From the NCBI GenBank assembly GCA_025980505.1, contig JAICXI010000103.1:1-6824 (forward strand): a stretch of 6,824 nucleotides of DNA, read 5' to 3'. A model generated the notes under the pieces. That model searched no databases and was not told the DNA's origin. It was given only the letters and a program-made list of their open reading frames with translations. Shown here in pieces: positions 6,165 to 6,824 of the stretch. Numbering within the stretch: the stretch's first letter is position 1; each line of letters opens with the position of its first letter. Both the position numbers and the translations under genes were made by a program. The DNA comes from a bacterium (GTDB taxonomy: Bacteria; Oederibacteriota; Muellerivitia; Muellerivitales; Muellerivitaceae).

Positions 6165-6824
6165 ATGAGCTATGAAAGCTTTTACGGTTTAAAAGAGCAG
6201 GCCTTTTCCAACGCGCCCGACAGCCGTTTCTATTTTGAAAGCAGCCAGCACGCCGAAGCCATGGTGCGCATGCTTCACGCCGTGGACACCATGAAGGGCC
6301 TGACCGTGGTGGTGGGGGATATCGGCGCGGGGAAGACCCTCCTGGCCCGCAAAGCCCTCGAGAAGCTGGAACAAGACCCCCAATACGAAGCCACCCTGCT
6401 GGTCATCGTGCACAGTGAAATCACCGCCGAATGGATGCTCAAGAAGATCGCCCACCAACTGGGGGTGGAAAACCCCGGTGACAGCAAGGCCCAGATTATT
6501 TCCCAGCTTTACGACCGCCTGATGAAGATCTACGAGGACGGCCGCAAGGCGGTGGTCCTGATCGACGAAGCCAACATGCTCCAGAAAAAGGAGATTTTTG
6601 AGGAGTTCCGGGGCCTGCTCAACCTGGAGGTGCCGGGGCGGAAACTCGTTTCCATTGTGCTCCTGGGGCTTCCCGAACTGGAGAAATACCTGGGCCTGGA
6701 CCCGCCCCTCCTGCAACGGGTGGCGGTCAAGTTTTTCATCAAGTCCCTGACCCGCGAATCCAGCGAACAATACATCAAGCACCGTCTCAGCGTGGCCGGC
6801 TGCGACCACGAAATCTTCACCCTC
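6165..6824 (+). CDS. ExeA/GspA/MshM-type AAA+ ATPase, C-terminus outside the window
   Basis: The first 220 residues are present and the frame is open to the window's end. The N-terminus (YESFYGLKEQAF, then a Pro-Asp-Ser-Arg-Phe segment) follows the ExeA/GspA family pattern. Walker A is GDIGAGKT (51-58) and Walker B is VVLIDEAN (130-137, with Asp134 and Glu135). LLGLPEL (167-173) occupies the sensor-1 region, where many relatives have GQPEL, and LQR at 183-185 plus YIKHRLSVAG (203-212) are also family-like. Such ATPases use ATP in secretin assembly (ExeA with ExeB), in MSHA-type pilus biogenesis, or, in the related TniB group, in transposition. No transposon features are seen, so an envelope role is preferred. 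GAGGA (6152-6156), eight bases before ATG 6165, decides the start. In-frame ATGs at 6087 and 6105 lack ribosome binding sites. Whether a membrane or peptidoglycan-binding domain follows cannot be seen. Confidence 0.9.
   Translation, partial: MSYESFYGLKEQAFSNAPDSRFYFESSQHAEAMVRMLHAVDTMKGLTVVVGDIGAGKTLLARKALEKLEQDPQYEATLLVIVHSEITAEWMLKKIAHQLGVENPGDSKAQIISQLYDRLMKIYEDGRKAVVLIDEANMLQKKEIFEEFRGLLNLEVPGRKLVSIVLLGLPELEKYLGLDPPLLQRVAVKFFIKSLTRESSEQYIKHRLSVAGCDHEIFTL

Overview
The window is a GC-rich bacterial chromosomal segment with a clear preference for G or C at third codon positions. It holds three well-supported genes, all on the + strand, and four codons of a fourth gene leaving the left edge on the - strand. 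A secreted enzyme with a Sec-type signal peptide and an ExeA/GspA-type ATPase suggest a Gram-negative, envelope-bearing organism. Deltaproteobacteria-like, Acidobacteriota-like and FCB-like lineages are all possible. The sequence alone does not settle the taxon, and nothing in it looks like a plasmid, phage or insertion sequence.

Left part (1-2753): a divergent intergenic region separates the first codons of a leftward gene (13 to 1, with a very good ribosome binding site) from a rightward secreted family 3 glycoside hydrolase (249-2753). The enzyme carries a PA14 insertion and a C-terminal Fn3-like domain. Each direction has a sigma-70-like promoter candidate with a 17-bp spacer.

Middle (2754-3609): about 850 bases without a confident gene. 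It contains a weak terminator candidate just after the hydrolase, a leftward ORF of about 150 codons with coding-like codon use but no recognisable family, a helically phased direct repeat, a third promoter with a 17-bp spacer, and two palindromes in the leader of the next gene.

Right part (3610-6824): an 811-residue cytoplasmic TPR scaffold is followed by a rho-independent terminator, then a palindrome, then the N-terminal 220 residues of an ExeA/GspA/MshM-type AAA+ ATPase that runs off the window. The TPR protein is the most unusual item. A long N-terminal TPR array is joined by a Pro/Ala linker to a single TPR, then to a charged helix containing twelve consecutive 8-residue (24-bp) repeats, then to a second similar TPR and a Pro-rich basic tail. 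The octads place Lys/Arg and Glu for i/i+4 salt bridges, as in single alpha-helices, so the protein may be a rigid spacer with a TPR at each end.

The scaffold and the ATPase may work together in an envelope process such as secretion or type IV pilus-like assembly. That rests on adjacency and family knowledge only. The hydrolase appears to be a separate unit for extracytoplasmic saccharide breakdown.
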